Positions 9,731 to 21,887 of a stretch of 64,000 nucleotides of DNA are shown here, piece by piece. The stretch comes from Crossaster papposus. Taxonomy: Eukaryota > Echinodermata > Asteroidea > Velatida > Solasteridae. Within the stretch, counting starts at the first letter, position 1, and every line of letters begins with the position of its first letter. The stretch spans positions 721,001 to 785,000 of the forward strand of contig JBAIAA010000104.1 of the NCBI GenBank assembly GCA_037893245.1, given 5' to 3'. The position numbers were made by a program, and so were the translations under genes. The notes beneath the pieces are model-generated. The model was not told the DNA's origin. It worked only from the letters and a program-made list of their open reading frames with translations, and did no database searches.

Positions 9731-11827
9731 TTATTCAAAATTCGGTCTCAGAATTCATTGCTCACAACTGAGCCAACTCGACCGTAGGTCCGATAAATGG
9801 AAAGACACGCCGACCGTTGAGACACGCCGACCGTTGAGACACGCCGACCGTTGAGACACGCCGACCGTTGAGACACGCTTACCGTTGAGACACGCCGACC
9901 GTTGAGACAGGCCGACCGTTGAGACAGGCCGACTGTTGAGACAGGCCGACCGTTGAGACAGGCCGACCATTGGGACACGCCGACCGTTGAGACAAGCCGA
10001 CCGTTGAGACAACTCGCCGTTGAGTGGGTTGAGTGGGTTGAGTAGGGTGGGTAGGGTGAGTAGGTGTAGGGAAGGGTGGGAAGGGTGAGTAGGTGTAGGG
10101 GAGGGTGAGTAGGTGTAGGGAAGGGTGAGTAGGTGTAGGGAAGGGTGAGTAGGTGTAGGGAAGGGTGAGTAGGATGAGACAGGCCGACCGTTGAGACGAC
10201 GCCGACCGTTGAGACACGCCGACTGTTGAGGTACGCCGACCGTTGAGACACGCCGACCGTTGAGACACGCCGACCGTTGAGACACGTGTTTCAATGGTCG
10301 ACAGGTCTCGACACATCAAAGTGTCTCTTTACGTCGACCCACGTCGACCCACGTCTTGACACGTCGACCCACTTCGAGACACGCCGACCGTAGGGTGAGT
10401 AGGTGTAGGGAAGGGTGAGTAGGTGTAGCGAAGAATGAGTAGGTGTGGGGAAGGGTGAGTAGGTGTAGGGAAGGGTGAGTAGTTGTAGGGAAGGGTGAGT
10501 AGGGTGAGGCAGGCCGACCGTTGAGACGACGCCGACCGTTGAGACACGCCGACCGTTGAGGTACGCCGACCGTTGAGACACGCCGACCGTTGAGACACGC
10601 CGACCGTTGAGACACGTGTCTCAACGGTCGACAGGTCTCGACACATCAAAGTGTCTCATTACGTCAACCCAAGTCGACCCACGTCTTGACACGTCGACCC
10701 ACGTCGAGACACGCTGACCGTAGGTTGAGTAGGTGTAGGGAAGGGTGGATAGGTGTAGGGAAGGGTGAGTAGGTGTAGGGAAGGGTGAGTAGGTGTAGGG
10801 AAGGGTGAGTAGGTGTAGGGAAGGGTGAGTAGGGTGAGACAGGCCGACCGTTGAGATGACGCCGACCGTTGAGACACGCCGACCGTTGAGGTACGCCGAC
10901 CGTTGAGACACGCCGACCGTTGAGACACGCCGACCGTTGAGACACGTGTCTCAATGGTCGACAGGTCTCGACACATCAAAGTGTCTCTTTACGTCGACCC
11001 ACGTCGACCCACGTCTTGACACGTCGACCCACGTCGAGACACGCCGACCGTAGGGTGAGTAGGTGTAGGGAAGGGTGGATAGGTGTAGGGAAGGGTGAGT
11101 AGGTGTAGGGAAGGGTGAGTAGGTGTAGGGAAGGGTGAGTAGGTGTAGGGAAGGGTGAGTAGGTGTAGGGAAGGGTGAGTAGGTGTAGGGAAGGGTGAGT
11201 AGGGTGAGACAGGCCGACCGTTGAGACGACGCCGACCGTTGAGACACGCCGACCGTTGAGGTACGCCGACCGTTGAGACACGCCGACCGTTGAGACACGC
11301 CGACCGTTGAGACACGTGTCTCAACGGTCGACAGGTCTCGACACATCAAAGTGTCTTATTACGTCAACCCACGTCGACCCACGTCTTGACACGTCGACCC
11401 ACGTCGAGACACGCCGACCGTAGGGTGAGTAGGTGTAGGGAAGGGTGGGTAGGTGTAGGGAAGGGTGAGTAGGTGTAGGAAAGGGTGAGTAGGTGTAGGG
11501 AAGTGTGAGTAGGGTGAGACAGGCCGACCGTTGAGACGACGCCGACCGTTGAGACACGCCGACCGTTGAGGTACGCCGACCGTTGAGACACGCCGACCGT
11601 TGAGACACGCCGACCGTTGAGACATGTGTCTCAACGGTCGACAGGTCTCGACACATCAAAGTGTCTCATTACGTCAACCCACGTCGACCCACGTCTTGAC
11701 ACGTCGACCCACGTCGAGACACGCCGACCGTAGGGTGAGTAGGTGTAGGGAAGGGTGGGTAGGTGTAGGGAAGGGTGGGTAGGTGTAGGAAAGGGTGAGT
11801 AGGTGTAGGGTAGGGTGAGTAGGTGTA

Positions 11828-12070
11828 GGGAAGGGTGAGACACGTCGACCCACGTTGAGACACATCGACCCACGTTGAGACACGCCGACCCACGTTGAGA
11901 CACGCCGACCCACGTTGAGACACGCCGACCCACGTTGAGACACGCCGACCCACGTTGAGACACGCCGACCCACGTTGAGACACGCCGACCCACGTTGAGA
12001 CACGCCGACCCACGTTGAGACACGCTGACCCACGTTGAGACACGCCGACCCACGTTGAGACAGGCCGACC
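11828..12070. repeat. 20-bp array closing the minisatellite
   Basis: Consecutive copies of acacgccgacccacgttgag, about 11-12 in number. The unit looks like a hybrid of the 17-mer (acacgccgacc) and the cgacccacgt word of the block junctions. It occurs only at the right edge of the big array. Confidence 0.9.
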
Positions 12071-12095
12071 GTTGAGACACGCCGACTGTTGAGAC

Positions 12096-13070
12096 ACGTG
12101 ATGATACATGAAGAGGTTTTGTTTTTGTTCGGGCGGTGCCGGGTGATCAATACGGCTGGGGTTGCCGCTGGGTGAGAGGAAAGGTTTAGCTGCTTTAGTT
12201 TAGGAAAATGATGGTGCTATCCCATTCAAACTAAGTACTACAAATGTAATTGAAAACTGTGTTAAAATACCATGTAAACTAGGAGGTACATTGGGCTTTA
12301 CAAATATGCCGTTTGTTGCATATTTAACACTTGAATAAGATTAATACTGCTGCAAACTGCTTACTGGCTGGAATGACCTGAAAATATACAAATCAAATAA
12401 GTTAAGAGGGCCTAATATTTCGATCTTAATCTTAACAAGATCTTCTTCAGAGACTAAATGGCTGTGTACAAGAAACAAACATACAGCATGATGCACATCA
12501 TGGATGCTGAAGAAACACAAAAGAAAAATATTTAACACTTATTATTTTTCTATTTACAGATGAGGCGGTGGCTCGCCAATGAACCATTTGTGTTGCATGA
12601 GACGATTGTAGTGCTGTCCGTGATGAATCACAGTCATTTCAAGACTGACAAGTTCACATTCATGACGAAATTAAAAAAACCTTGGGCTATCAGTATCAGG
12701 TTATAAATTTATAATCTAAACGCCTTCAAGAATCGAAAAAGTGTAGAGATATGTACACATTTGTTTTAGATCAATCAAGCACTCGGAACAGTTTTCTAAA
12801 AACAAATCCTTACCACGTATTTAGTTTATTTGGATAAGAATTCAATACGAATTTAGAATTTTATAAAAATGTACTTTGAGACCTGGCGTTTCCTGAAAAA
12901 AATAGAAAAAAATATGCAGGTAGACATTGTGACACACAAACTAACTTCTTTTATAATGGACATTAGTCAAAAAAATATGTTTGTAATGCACAAGTTTTTC
13001 AAATGAAATGCTTACAAATGTGATTATTGTCTCTCCTTATTAAGTATAATACAGAAGCATGTACATGTAC
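12096..13070 (+). other. Mostly non-coding, with one candidate exon
   Basis: AT-rich, no recognised repeat. An acceptor-like tttctatttacag at about 12560 is followed by an open frame to about 12707 reading MRRWLANEPFVLHE then TIVVLSVMNHSHFK, of protein-like composition. No donor or family is clear, so it is only a candidate exon. Confidence 0.2.
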
Positions 13071-13074
13071 ATCA

Positions 13075-13135
13075 ATGGTCGACTTGTCTCAACGGTCGAC
13101 TTGTCCCGAGTCGAGTTGTCTCAACGGTCGACTTT
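13075..13135. repeat. Isolated copy of the minisatellite motif
   Basis: Three tandem copies of a gtcgacttgtctcaacg-type unit lie about 1 kb beyond the end of the minisatellite. They share the core tgtctcaacggtcgac with the array block junctions, in that same orientation. Confidence 0.75.
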
Positions 13136-15261
13136 TCTGACATCCTCTGGAAGCATCGACCTCTCAATGCTATTTTTTCCTTGTAATAACTGACCTCACA
13201 ATGAAATTATTTCCTGCGAGGTAGGGATGGGTCTGGATCTCGAAGTCTGCACTAGAAAAAAAATTATGGGAAAACAAATTATGGGTCTCTATGCAGATGA
13301 TTCGGTTGCACACAACAAAAATTGGCAAAGGTGGGTGGGTCACTGGTCAGATTCAGATTTATATTTCCGAAGACCCTCGATAAGGAGAAACAAAAATATT
13401 CACACAGGGGTAATAATAATTATGTGAACAATAAGTTTCTTAATACAGAGGGAAAACTACACACACGACTCTGCTAGATAGAACTGACAATTTTAATTTT
13501 GTTAAGAGGGTACGGGGTGATATAGTGTAATTATATACTGGTTTGGTTTCATCATGCGCGTTTTCGAATTCAAATTGGAGTGACTGCGGTATCCGAATGA
13601 AAATATTGAGAAAAATATGCTAATTTAATATTATAATTTCAAAGCTTTCAACCATCCTAAATTTGCACTAAGCACATAACCGTGCTTAGTAAAACCAGCT
13701 TACCAGCCGTTTAAAATTATTTACTTTTATAGTTATAATTAACTTTTATATATATATATTTTTTTTTTAAGCCTGATTTATACTAACAGGCCAGAATCGC
13801 GGAATATGTTTGTGTGTAGAAATACAACGAGTGGTCTGCCAAGACTGTGACACGTGCCCGCCTGCTCTTTCATTTAGCCAGCTGGTGTTGCGTGTGAAGA
13901 TCCGTCTCTACGGGTAAAGATAATTGTGGCCATTTCCCCGCAACTACAGACTTGGTGAGCTTATAAAGATGCTTCTTGCTAAATCCATGGAGAAATAAGA
14001 ACGATGTTAAATGTTTGAAGCAAACCTTGATCAGGTAAAAGTAATTTGCAGTACAAGTCAACTCGATTAATACCCCCCCTCCACCCGGTTGGTTAGGGGT
14101 TATTAATTATACTATAGGGTCATTATCGTTCATTTAATCGGTAGGCGTTAACGTGGGAAGATCCCCGCAACTTGGTGAGATTATGAAGGTGCTTCTTGCT
14201 GAACCGGGCCATGGCGTTGCATTTTAAAAGGTTCTAACGTGACAAACTAAACCAAAAAAAACCCGAGCCTGAACATTCTCAGAAACCATATAATTAAATC
14301 AAGTTCATAATTTGTAAATGTTTACTTATTGATTGACAGATGATGACTTTTATTTATCTTTGGGGTAAACAGTTTCTCTATAATTGTTTCCGTAGGGAGA
14401 CACAGCAACCTCAATCGTTAGCAAATGTTTTTTTAGATTGCCTCAATTTGACGATCAGTCCGACAACTTGTTTTGAATTGTTGGTCCACTGTGTTTTGCA
14501 CTGAGATTTGCAAAATAAAAACAGCATCAGGGATTTTTGTCGAAACTACGACCCTCTTTGCTGAGGCCATGCATTGTTTGCTTCTGGGCAACTTGAAATG
14601 TTTTAACTTTTAGTTTTCCGTACCTTTCTGGCTGCACTTGCCTTGATATGTGATTGATATTCTAATTACCAGTTACTTCTTGTTTACCCAATTTAATTTG
14701 ATCTGTGTTTTATTTTTGGTAGTTGTTTTTGTGATAGGTTCTATTCTGTTAAACCACTATAGTTCATAGTTTGCTTTATTGTCACACATTTATTGAAACG
14801 TGCCTTAATTGTTTTGCGTTCTAAAATTTAGATACAATGTACTGTGCAAGTGTAGACTCAAAATTAATTTATTATATATTGTCGTCTTAATTGTCTGTGC
14901 AGGTACATGTACTTTTTACCACCGAAATGAACATCTTTGGGGTATTCATCGCATCCATGGAGAAGATTGCTGATTTCCTCAGTTTTGCGAACGAGTACCA
15001 TTCACAGCCAAAGTCGGTAAAGTATCTTTATTCTTCCTTTATATGCAAGTTAGCATCAGTCAGAACCACTTGTTACCAGCATCTAGTACAATCCTACCGA
15101 CTCTTTTTCGTACTTGCAATAGAGGAGACTGGGGTTAGTACCAAAACATATATACTTCACAAGCTAGTTTTATTCAGAAAAACAATGGATATACCAGTTT
15201 GTGCATTTCTGTGTAGCAAACTGTATCTACCTGTTTGGTGTAAGTTGAAATATAAATGTAT
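13136..15261. other. Unassigned AT-rich region
   Basis: No gene is recognised. A short palindrome actaagcacat/gtgcttagt near 13676-13690 resembles the core of the foldback element at 1-1288. Two diverged copies of a segment with ccccgcaac, cttggtgag and gcttcttgct lie at 13937-13990 and 14163-14211. A frame at 14891-15289 follows an acceptor-like ttgtctgtgcag (MNIFGVFIASMEKIADFLSF) with a possible donor gtaaag at about 15017; it could be an orphan exon, but I do not recognise it. Confidence 0.35.
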
Positions 15262-15436
15262 GGTAATAATAATAATAATACATTTATAATGCGCACATTC
15301 CATTAAAAAATGTTCATGTGCGCAGAACAACTTAATAAGGCGATAAACTTAATAAAGCTAACAAAACTTACTATGCAATACCAAAATACACTAACCATAA
15401 AACATTAATTAAAAGCCATGTTAAACAAATATGTTT

Positions 15437-16702
15437 TCAGTTTGTTTTTGAATGTTGTGAGAGAGTGAACACATTGAATTTATATGGTAACTTATTCCAC
15501 AGAAATGGTGCAGCTGCATTAAAACTTCTTCCCCCCAATGTTTTCAACATCCGTCCTTGAGGGTAATTTAAGGCAAATTTATTGCATGAACGAAGAGAAT
15601 ATCTCCCAGGCCTTCTCACACTAATTAAGTCAGCCAAATAAGTAGGAGCTAAACCATGAAGAATTTTAAATGTAAGCAGCAACACCTTAAACTGAATACG
15701 AAAGGATACCGGGAGCCAATGTAAATCGCACAATGTTGAAGTTATGTGGTCACGTCGTGACAAACCGCACACTAGACGTGCAGCTTCATTCTGAACTCTC
15801 TGTAATTTAACAAGTTGAGTGTTAGGAAGGCCATAAAATAAAGCATTACAATAGTCTAAACGACTAGTCACAAAAGCATGGATTAAAACCTCCAAGGTGC
15901 CCTTAGTCAGGTATTTTCTGATCCTCCGAATGTTATGTAAGTGATAAAAAGCAACCGAGCAAACTTTAGTTATGTGCTTGTCCATAGAAAGGTTAGAATC
16001 AAGCCAAATTCCCAAATTTCGTACACATTGTGAGGAATCCACACTGACATCCCCAACTGTTAGACTGGATACGGTTGATTTGGAAAGTTGTTGCCTAGTG
16101 CCAATTGCAATGAACTCTGTTTTTGCATCATTGATCATGAGACGATTATGCAACATCCACTGACGTAAATCAGTGATGCAATTTTCCATACCAGCTACTG
16201 CTTGCTCTTGGCAAGCAGTGTCATGTGGCCTAAATGACATATATAGCTGTGTGTCATCAGCGTAACAGTGAACATTTGGAAGATGATGTTTAATGACATC
16301 AAATAAACCAGATGAATAAATAATAAAAAGTAACGGTCCTAAACAGGATCCCTGTGGAACTCCACAATCAAGATCAAAATAGTCCGACAGTGTTCCTTGC
16401 ATCAGCACACGCTGACGTCTACCATTCAAATAGGAGCGAAACCAGTTCAATGCCAAACCAGTAACCCCAAATTTTGTTTCTAGTCTCCGCAACAAAATCC
16501 CATGGTCAACCGTATCGAAAGCGGCACTAAGATCCAACAGTACCAAAAGGGTAACATGCTGTGAGTTCATTTTCATGAGTATGTCATTAGTGATCTTGAC
16601 CAAGGCCGTTTCCGTGCTGTGGTTTTTCCTGTAGGCTGACTGTTGAGGTGGATAGAGAGAATTTAATGTCATATAACCATGAATCTGATCGTAATTGGCC
16701 AA
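15437..16702 (-). pseudogene. Reverse transcriptase and C-terminal region of a CR1/L2-type element
   Basis: This encodes the catalytic part of the ORF2-type polyprotein that copies element RNA into DNA at a nicked target. Visible motifs are [13 protein letters not shown] (residues 55-67), [13 protein letters not shown] (114-126) and the catalytic YADDTQLY (147-154), followed by the connection region [14 protein letters not shown] and [14 protein letters not shown]. The frame begins at a TTG inside the protein, not at a start codon. It is separated from the upstream part by a deletion that removes the stretch normally between NYRPIS and the [12 protein letters not shown] region. At the 3' end a one-base shift near 15450 replaces the expected terminal [13 protein letters not shown], which is still readable in the neighbouring frame. 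Motifs are otherwise well kept, implying a fairly young dead copy. Confidence 0.92.
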
Positions 16703-16707
16703 TAGTT

Positions 16708-17586
16708 CTAAAAGTTACTAATGTCCAAATTGGCCTTTTTTAAAAGTGGAATTACAACAGCTTCCTTCCATTCATTTGGAAAAATACCAGACTGAAGCGA
16801 TTGGTTAATAATTCTAGTCAATGTTGGTAACACAACATCCAAGCAATTAACAAGCAACTGTGTAGGCATGGGGTTCAAAAAGCAAGTTTTTTTAGAGGCA
16901 TTTTGAATAAGAGCCCTTACATCATGCTGGGTAAGCGCGACAAAACGATCAAACTGCACGGCTGGTCTATCCACATCAAGTTCATTAACCAAATTACATG
17001 CACCACCTGTAGAAATGATATTATCTACCGGTAATTGATTATGAATACCGTTTATTTTCTGGACAAAAAAATTTCCAATATTATTAGCCCATTCCTGGTT
17101 GACAGTGTTATCAGACAAAATGTGTCTGTCACAGGGTTTCAGAAGTTTATTGACTAGACTAAAAAGTCTACGAAAATTGCCACTATTATCACTGACAAGG
17201 TTACTGTAAAAATCTTGACGTGCTTTATACATCATAAAATTGGTCCGATTTCTTAGGATCTTAAAACTGATCAAATCAGAGTCTTTACCAGAAAGTCGCC
17301 ACTTCTTTTCAGCCTTACGACGTAACCGTTTGAGTTGTTTAATGTGTTGGTTAAACCAGGGCACAAGTGGTCTTGAGCTGATAACTTTATTCTGCACAGG
17401 AGCATGACGATCAAGAACATTCAAAAGACTTTCATTATAGCAGTTAGTAAGATCATCAAGGTTTTCAGGTGGATTTAAACAAACTTCTGACAGAGCCAAA
17501 TCATCCTTAAAGGATTCGATGTCAATTGATTTTACTCTTCGGTAATGCGGTAATGACTTAAAAACTACATTTAATATTTGAGTTCA
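16708..17586 (-). pseudogene. N-terminal thumb/linker part of the same CR1/L2-type polyprotein
   Basis: The frame contains APVQNKVISSRPLVPWF, KILRNRTNFMMYKARQDFY, and LPTLTRIINQSLQSGIFPNE then [20 protein letters not shown]. This is the standard segment between endonuclease and RT in CR1/L2 elements, ending at RT block 0/1. It ends in TAG exactly where the next residues should be NYRPIS; the bases after the stop still read NYWPI, so the stop is a point change just before a deletion. Similarity extends upstream of the first in-frame start-like codon to about 17586 (VFKSLPHYRRVKSIDIE), then stops. The endonuclease domain is absent. Confidence 0.88.
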
Positions 17587-17590
17587 AGTA

Positions 17591-20137
17591 AAAGCACTAT
17601 AGGCCATGCACCCAGCATGTAAACAAAAATTTACTGACATAAATATGCAGGGAAGTTCTACAAATACTCTATAAAAGGGTTAAGATTTGTTTAACCATTT
17701 AAAAAACAATACTTTTAGTTTTCAGGGGAAAAAACGGTTCCTATTACCTTTGTGCATTTTTTTTTTTAACAAACAATTACCACACGATTTTATTGTTATT
17801 TTTTTCCACTACAAATTCCGGCATATAAAGCAATAATGTGTGACAGGTGGAAATGGGCTTTTCAAGTCTGGAGATGGAATTCATGCTTTTATTCCTTCAT
17901 CATCAGTGGCTGCATTGCAGCATGAGAACCCTCCCCGCCCCTCCTTTGTGGTGATCATTGGGCTTGCGGAATGTTGTGGTTTCTTTTTAGGTAACAATAG
18001 TCAAGAGAATGTATAGGTATGGCGTATGAAGCGCAATATGTGGCAGAGATAACCCCCCCCCCCCCCCCCCCTCTTTTGTGTTGACCATTGTTTTCCCGGA
18101 ATCTCAGGAATTCCTTTTAGGTTTCAAGGGGGGGTGGGTTAGGTTACATTTGTGTTGAGTGTGTATAAAGTATAGGGATAAGAGGGGGGTATAAGGTATG
18201 GGGGACTAATACCATGCTGGGTACGATAAATTCCAGAGCGCGGCTGGTGAATTTCAGTTATCTGGCCCATAAACCTGTAGGCAAGTAACAATGAATTTGC
18301 ATATTAGTGTGTTGCGTTTTTGGGGGTTACAAAATGCAGCACTGTCTTAATTGTTGTGTGAGCACATTTGTATGCATAAGTTATATAATGATACCAGTCA
18401 GGCATGCCAATGGTGTACTAACTTGCATGCCTTTGCTGTACTGACTTGCATGCCTTTGCTGTTCCTTTCAAGTTATTGTTACAATAATTTAGTCATTCCG
18501 TTTTTGGAGCTCTCTGGGGTGAGCAGCTATTGCTACAATGAATTAGTCATTGCGTTTTTGAGCTCGGTGCAGTGAACAGCTATTGCTGCAATGATTTAGT
18601 CATTCTATTTTTGAGCTCGCATGGAGTGAGCAGCATCAACTCATCTCTCCTGATATTACTTGGCCATTAGTGCTATTGCTATAGCCAGTTTCAGTGTTTA
18701 ATATGTATATACCTCTTAATTTATCGGTGCTGTTTTCCGTTTTGCAAAGTTTGACTGGCACCAGTTGAGGAACGTCACATGCATGGTAAGTAAAGTGATC
18801 TTTACTGTTTTATTAAAACGTAGCTTGAATTTTGTTATTTAACTCTTGTGGAAGTTTAGGGAGTTGGACATAGTGTGACGTTATCAGCAGCGCACTTGAT
18901 GAAGTAATAAGTCGGCAGATTTTGCGCGTGATTCATTTCCACGCGCTGTCGGCGTGCGGCACATGAAGCTCAAAGAAATTGCCCCTTTATATTAATATTT
19001 CCTGAAGGTTTAGAGTAGACAAGTTATTTTGCAAGTGTTTTTGTGATTTTGTTAGTTTATTTGTTATTGAGGGGGGAAGATTTTATAATACAGGTAAAGT
19101 ATTGAGAATGTTTAATTTTAGTTTAGGGCCTAATGTAGGCGGCAAAAGGAAAGTTTGTTTAACACAGTGGCCGAATTTTGTGTCAATCTAGATATGCTCT
19201 TTGTTTGTATAAGCCTATAAGATTAATGAAGTCGGCAGCTCGTATCCAACAAAGCCCTTCAACTGTTTAGTCTCGATTCTGAACGCTCTATAACTTAGGG
19301 TGCACTAGCCTAATTCGAGCCCCATTGAAACTAGTGTAAAATCAATATCGTTCCGGGCCAAGTTTCATGCAAACCGACATCACTGGGGATTTTCAAACAA
19401 CAATATAAAGATTATTGTCTTGGCCTTTATCTTTGGATGTCTTTTCAATTTTTGGTGGGTTAGCCAATAACATTTTTGTAATATTCACACCAAAAGAAAC
19501 TCGCCTCCCGAAACGTGATACTTTCCCATCTTGCACGCAGCCATTTTACAAATGGCATCTCTTTATTTTTTTCAAAATAAGTTTCATGTCGGGCGTGTTT
19601 TGTAGGGTCGGGCGGGGACGATCAACAATTTTTTTTTTATCTGGCCTAATAAAAATATATTTCCACTTAATGTACACAGTGATGCTAAAGTCTAAAATAC
19701 GATCCTAAAATTTTATTGTCTTTTTAAATAATTTTTAATTTTTTTTTTATAAAATGTATTTTTTTTTTCTCATTACCTCTGTGCATTTTTTTCTTTTACA
19801 AAAATGCACAATATACATCTTTCCTTTTTATTAAAAAAAATCAGATGATCAGTTGTATTCTTTCAGAAATGACTACCAAACATATATTTTTATGAAAGTT
19901 ACACACTTGGCTAAACTTATCATTGAGATAAAATCAATGCAACCAAGTGAAAATCAATTTTTAGTCTTCTAATAGGCCTTAGTTTGTTTGGACATATTTT
20001 GCTTAGGCTGCTTTCTGTTTGTTTGTTCGTTTTTAGTTTAAGAGTCTTGCATTTTTGCTAAATGTAACAGTTAGAACTCGTCTTTGATTGACTTGCACAG
20101 CTTGCCCCATAACGTATGGTGGGGTCGGGCCAGATGT
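17591..20137. other. Unassigned region with short duplications
   Basis: A candidate exon lies at 17847-17990, flanked by tgacag and a donor gtaacaatag, reading GLFKSGDGIHAFIP and SFVVIIGLAECCGFF; no family is recognised. Its second half recurs in diverged form at about 18070-18122. A run of 19 C lies at 18053-18071. From 18600 to 20137 I see only AT-rich sequence with homopolymer runs. Confidence 0.3.
18420..18635. repeat. Short tandem duplications
   Basis: Two copies of a ~23-base unit (gacttgcatgcctttgctgt) at 18418-18465 are followed by three diverged ~60-base copies. Each of those has agctattgcta/g, caatgaattagtcatt and ttttgagctc, ending near 18635. Confidence 0.75.
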
Positions 20138-20247
20138 ATAGTTTTGTGTTTCCGCGTTTTCACTATTTTGTGTTCCGCATTTCCACTATTTTGTGTTCCG
20201 CATTTCCACTATTTTGTGTTCCGCGTTTCCACTATTTTGTGTTCCAC
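20138..20247. repeat. 23-bp minisatellite, about 4.5 copies
   Basis: The unit contains tgtgttccgc, atttccactatttt, repeated with only a/g changes. It shares the ttccgc word with the larger array at 20640-21165. Confidence 0.9.
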
Positions 20248-20639
20248 TGGAATCGACAATTATAATAATGTAAATTATTTATGTAATATCGTAGCTAGAA
20301 ATGTTGGTTTTGAAAAAAAGAAACAAAAAAGGCCTCCTTTCTTTTACAAAAAAGGCATGACGCTTCATTTTTTTTAATTGGCCTAATAGACTATTTCTGC
20401 TTCCGAAAAAAGAACCATCAGCTACTAGCACACTACTTAGCCCACACTGATTCCCTTTTTCTCAATCTAAGAACCCTGAAACTGCACGATATTTACTCTC
20501 TTTAGTTAGGAACAATCATGTACCATCTCGCTCACAATACATTACTCATTTGTCTTGCATAAATATTTTCCAGAAATCGTCATATTCATACTCGTGTACT
20601 AATCAAGCTTCTCACTTTCATATCCACTTTTTACAAACA

Positions 20640-21165
20640 AATTTTACCCCGTGTTCCATCTTTACTTCTTGTTCCAACTTTAACCCGTGTTCCACCTTTT
20701 TTTATTCTACGTTCCAAATTGTTGTATTCCGCGTTCCAAATTGTTGTATTCCGCGTTCCAACTTTTTTTATTCCGCGTTCCAACTTTTTTTATCTCGCGT
20801 TCCAACTTTTTTTATTCTGCGTTCCAACTTTTTTTAATTCGGCGTTCCAACTTTTTTTTATTCTGCGTTCCACCTTTTTTTAATTCGGCATTCCAACTTT
20901 TTTTTATTCTGCGTTCCCAACTTTTTCTACTCTGCGTTCGCAACTGTTTCTACTCTGCGTTCCCAACTTTTTCTACTCTGCGTTCCCAACTGTTTCTACT
21001 CTGCGTTCCCAACTGTTTCTACTCTGCATTCCCAACTGTTTCTACTCCGTGTTCCCAACTGTTTCTACTCCGCGTTCCCAACTGTTTCTACTACGCGTTC
21101 CCAACTTTTTCTACCCCTGTTTCAACTTTTTATACTCGGCGTTCCAACTATTTTTATTCCGCGTC
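20640..21165. repeat. 22-23 bp T-rich minisatellite with a change of unit
   Basis: The left part has units of gcgttccaactttttttat type. From about 20910 they change to gttcccaactgtttctactc type. Both carry a 'ctgcgttcc/ccgcgttcc' junction. Frames reading VPNCFYSAF or similar are repeat translations, not a protein. Confidence 0.92.
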
Positions 21166-21808
21166 CCTTCCGCCCAGACCTGCATGCCTAGACCGAAACA
21201 AAGTTACGTTAATGTTTTAAGAGGTCAAATTGACTAGGGGACTAATTATTTGCAAAGACGACAGTGTCTAACAACAAAATTTTTGCCCATCCAAGGCCAA
21301 CTTTTGTTTGTGTGTATTTTAAACCACTTTAGAGCAAGACTGTTGTTGGATAAGGGAGTGACAGCCTAAGATGCACCCGCCCAAGATGACGACAGGACTG
21401 GAAGACTGGACGATTGGTGGGTGTTTTATGACACGTTCTGTTATATTAAAGCACTGTAGTGCATATTTTGTGCATAAATAGATACATATAATGCGCCTTC
21501 ATATTTGGCGTGATGAAATTTGTTTGAAATTACCTCTTAAATACCCGACTCCAGTAATAATAAAAACAAGTATAACAATGTATACAGCTTTGCCCATCAA
21601 AAGTTGATATTTGATTATTGTTATTGTTTTAATTTAAAACAGCTTGAGATGGAGAATTAATGAATGCGACAACAAGACCGCACGCCCAGACCAGCACGCC
21701 TAGACCGAAACAAAGTTAAGTATATGTTTTAAGAGGTCAAATTGACTAGGGGACTAATTATTTAGATTTTGTTTGGATACTGTGCAAGTGTAAACTGTTT
21801 TTGTCATT

Positions 21809-21887
21809 GCAGGCGCCAACAAAATGAACCGGCACTGAGCCGCCTTGCCCGCCGCCGTCAACGCTTGTTCATTTTAGTGGCGTCTGC
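21809..21887 (+). repeat. Hairpin element in satellite copy 1
   Basis: The outer stem gcaggcgcca and the inner stem aaaatgaac/gttcatttt enclose a GC-rich centre with gcccgccgccgtc. Here the right outer arm has one change (cgtctgc). Confidence 0.85.

Larger units (their letters stand above)
5674..12095. repeat. 17-bp/20-bp minisatellite with ~2.0 kb higher-order repeat
   Basis: Two interleaved units make up the array: the 17-mer gacacgccgaccgttga and the G-rich 20-mer agggtgagtaggtgtaggga. These are grouped into ~300-360 bp blocks, each containing a junction gtgtctcaacggtcg followed by gacaggtctcgacacatc. Blocks are grouped again into ~2.0 kb units that restart with the non-repeat head ttattcaaaattcgg at 5674, 7710 and 9731 (spacings 2036 and 2021). 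The third unit has five blocks instead of four and is more diverged. The many minus-strand frames rich in SQRSACLNGR or LLTLPYTYSPF are translations of the repeat, open in several frames at once, and not genes. Confidence 0.95.
15262..17590 (-). mobile_element. CR1/L2-type non-LTR retrotransposon, 5'-truncated and broken
   Basis: The minus strand encodes the reverse-transcriptase half of a LINE. Its 3' end lies at the left, closing with tgcgcattataaatgta and a (TTA)n tail at 15264-15280, a tail style common in CR1/L2 relatives. Coding similarity stops near 17586, so the endonuclease domain and 5' end are missing. The reading frame is interrupted at least twice (near 16705 and 15450). No TSD could be fixed. 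Confidence 0.9.

Noticed and set aside
5674-12095. CRISPR-like array (regular short repeats)
   Set aside because: Units are contiguous with no unique spacers, and the sequence is eukaryotic.
5674-12150. Many 70-195 codon minus-strand frames rich in SQRSACLNGR
   Set aside because: They overlap in all three frames and follow the minisatellite unit exactly, so they are repeat translations.
20550-21237. FYSAF-type repeat protein of up to 177 codons
   Set aside because: Translation of a T-rich 22-23 bp minisatellite; two frames are open in parallel.
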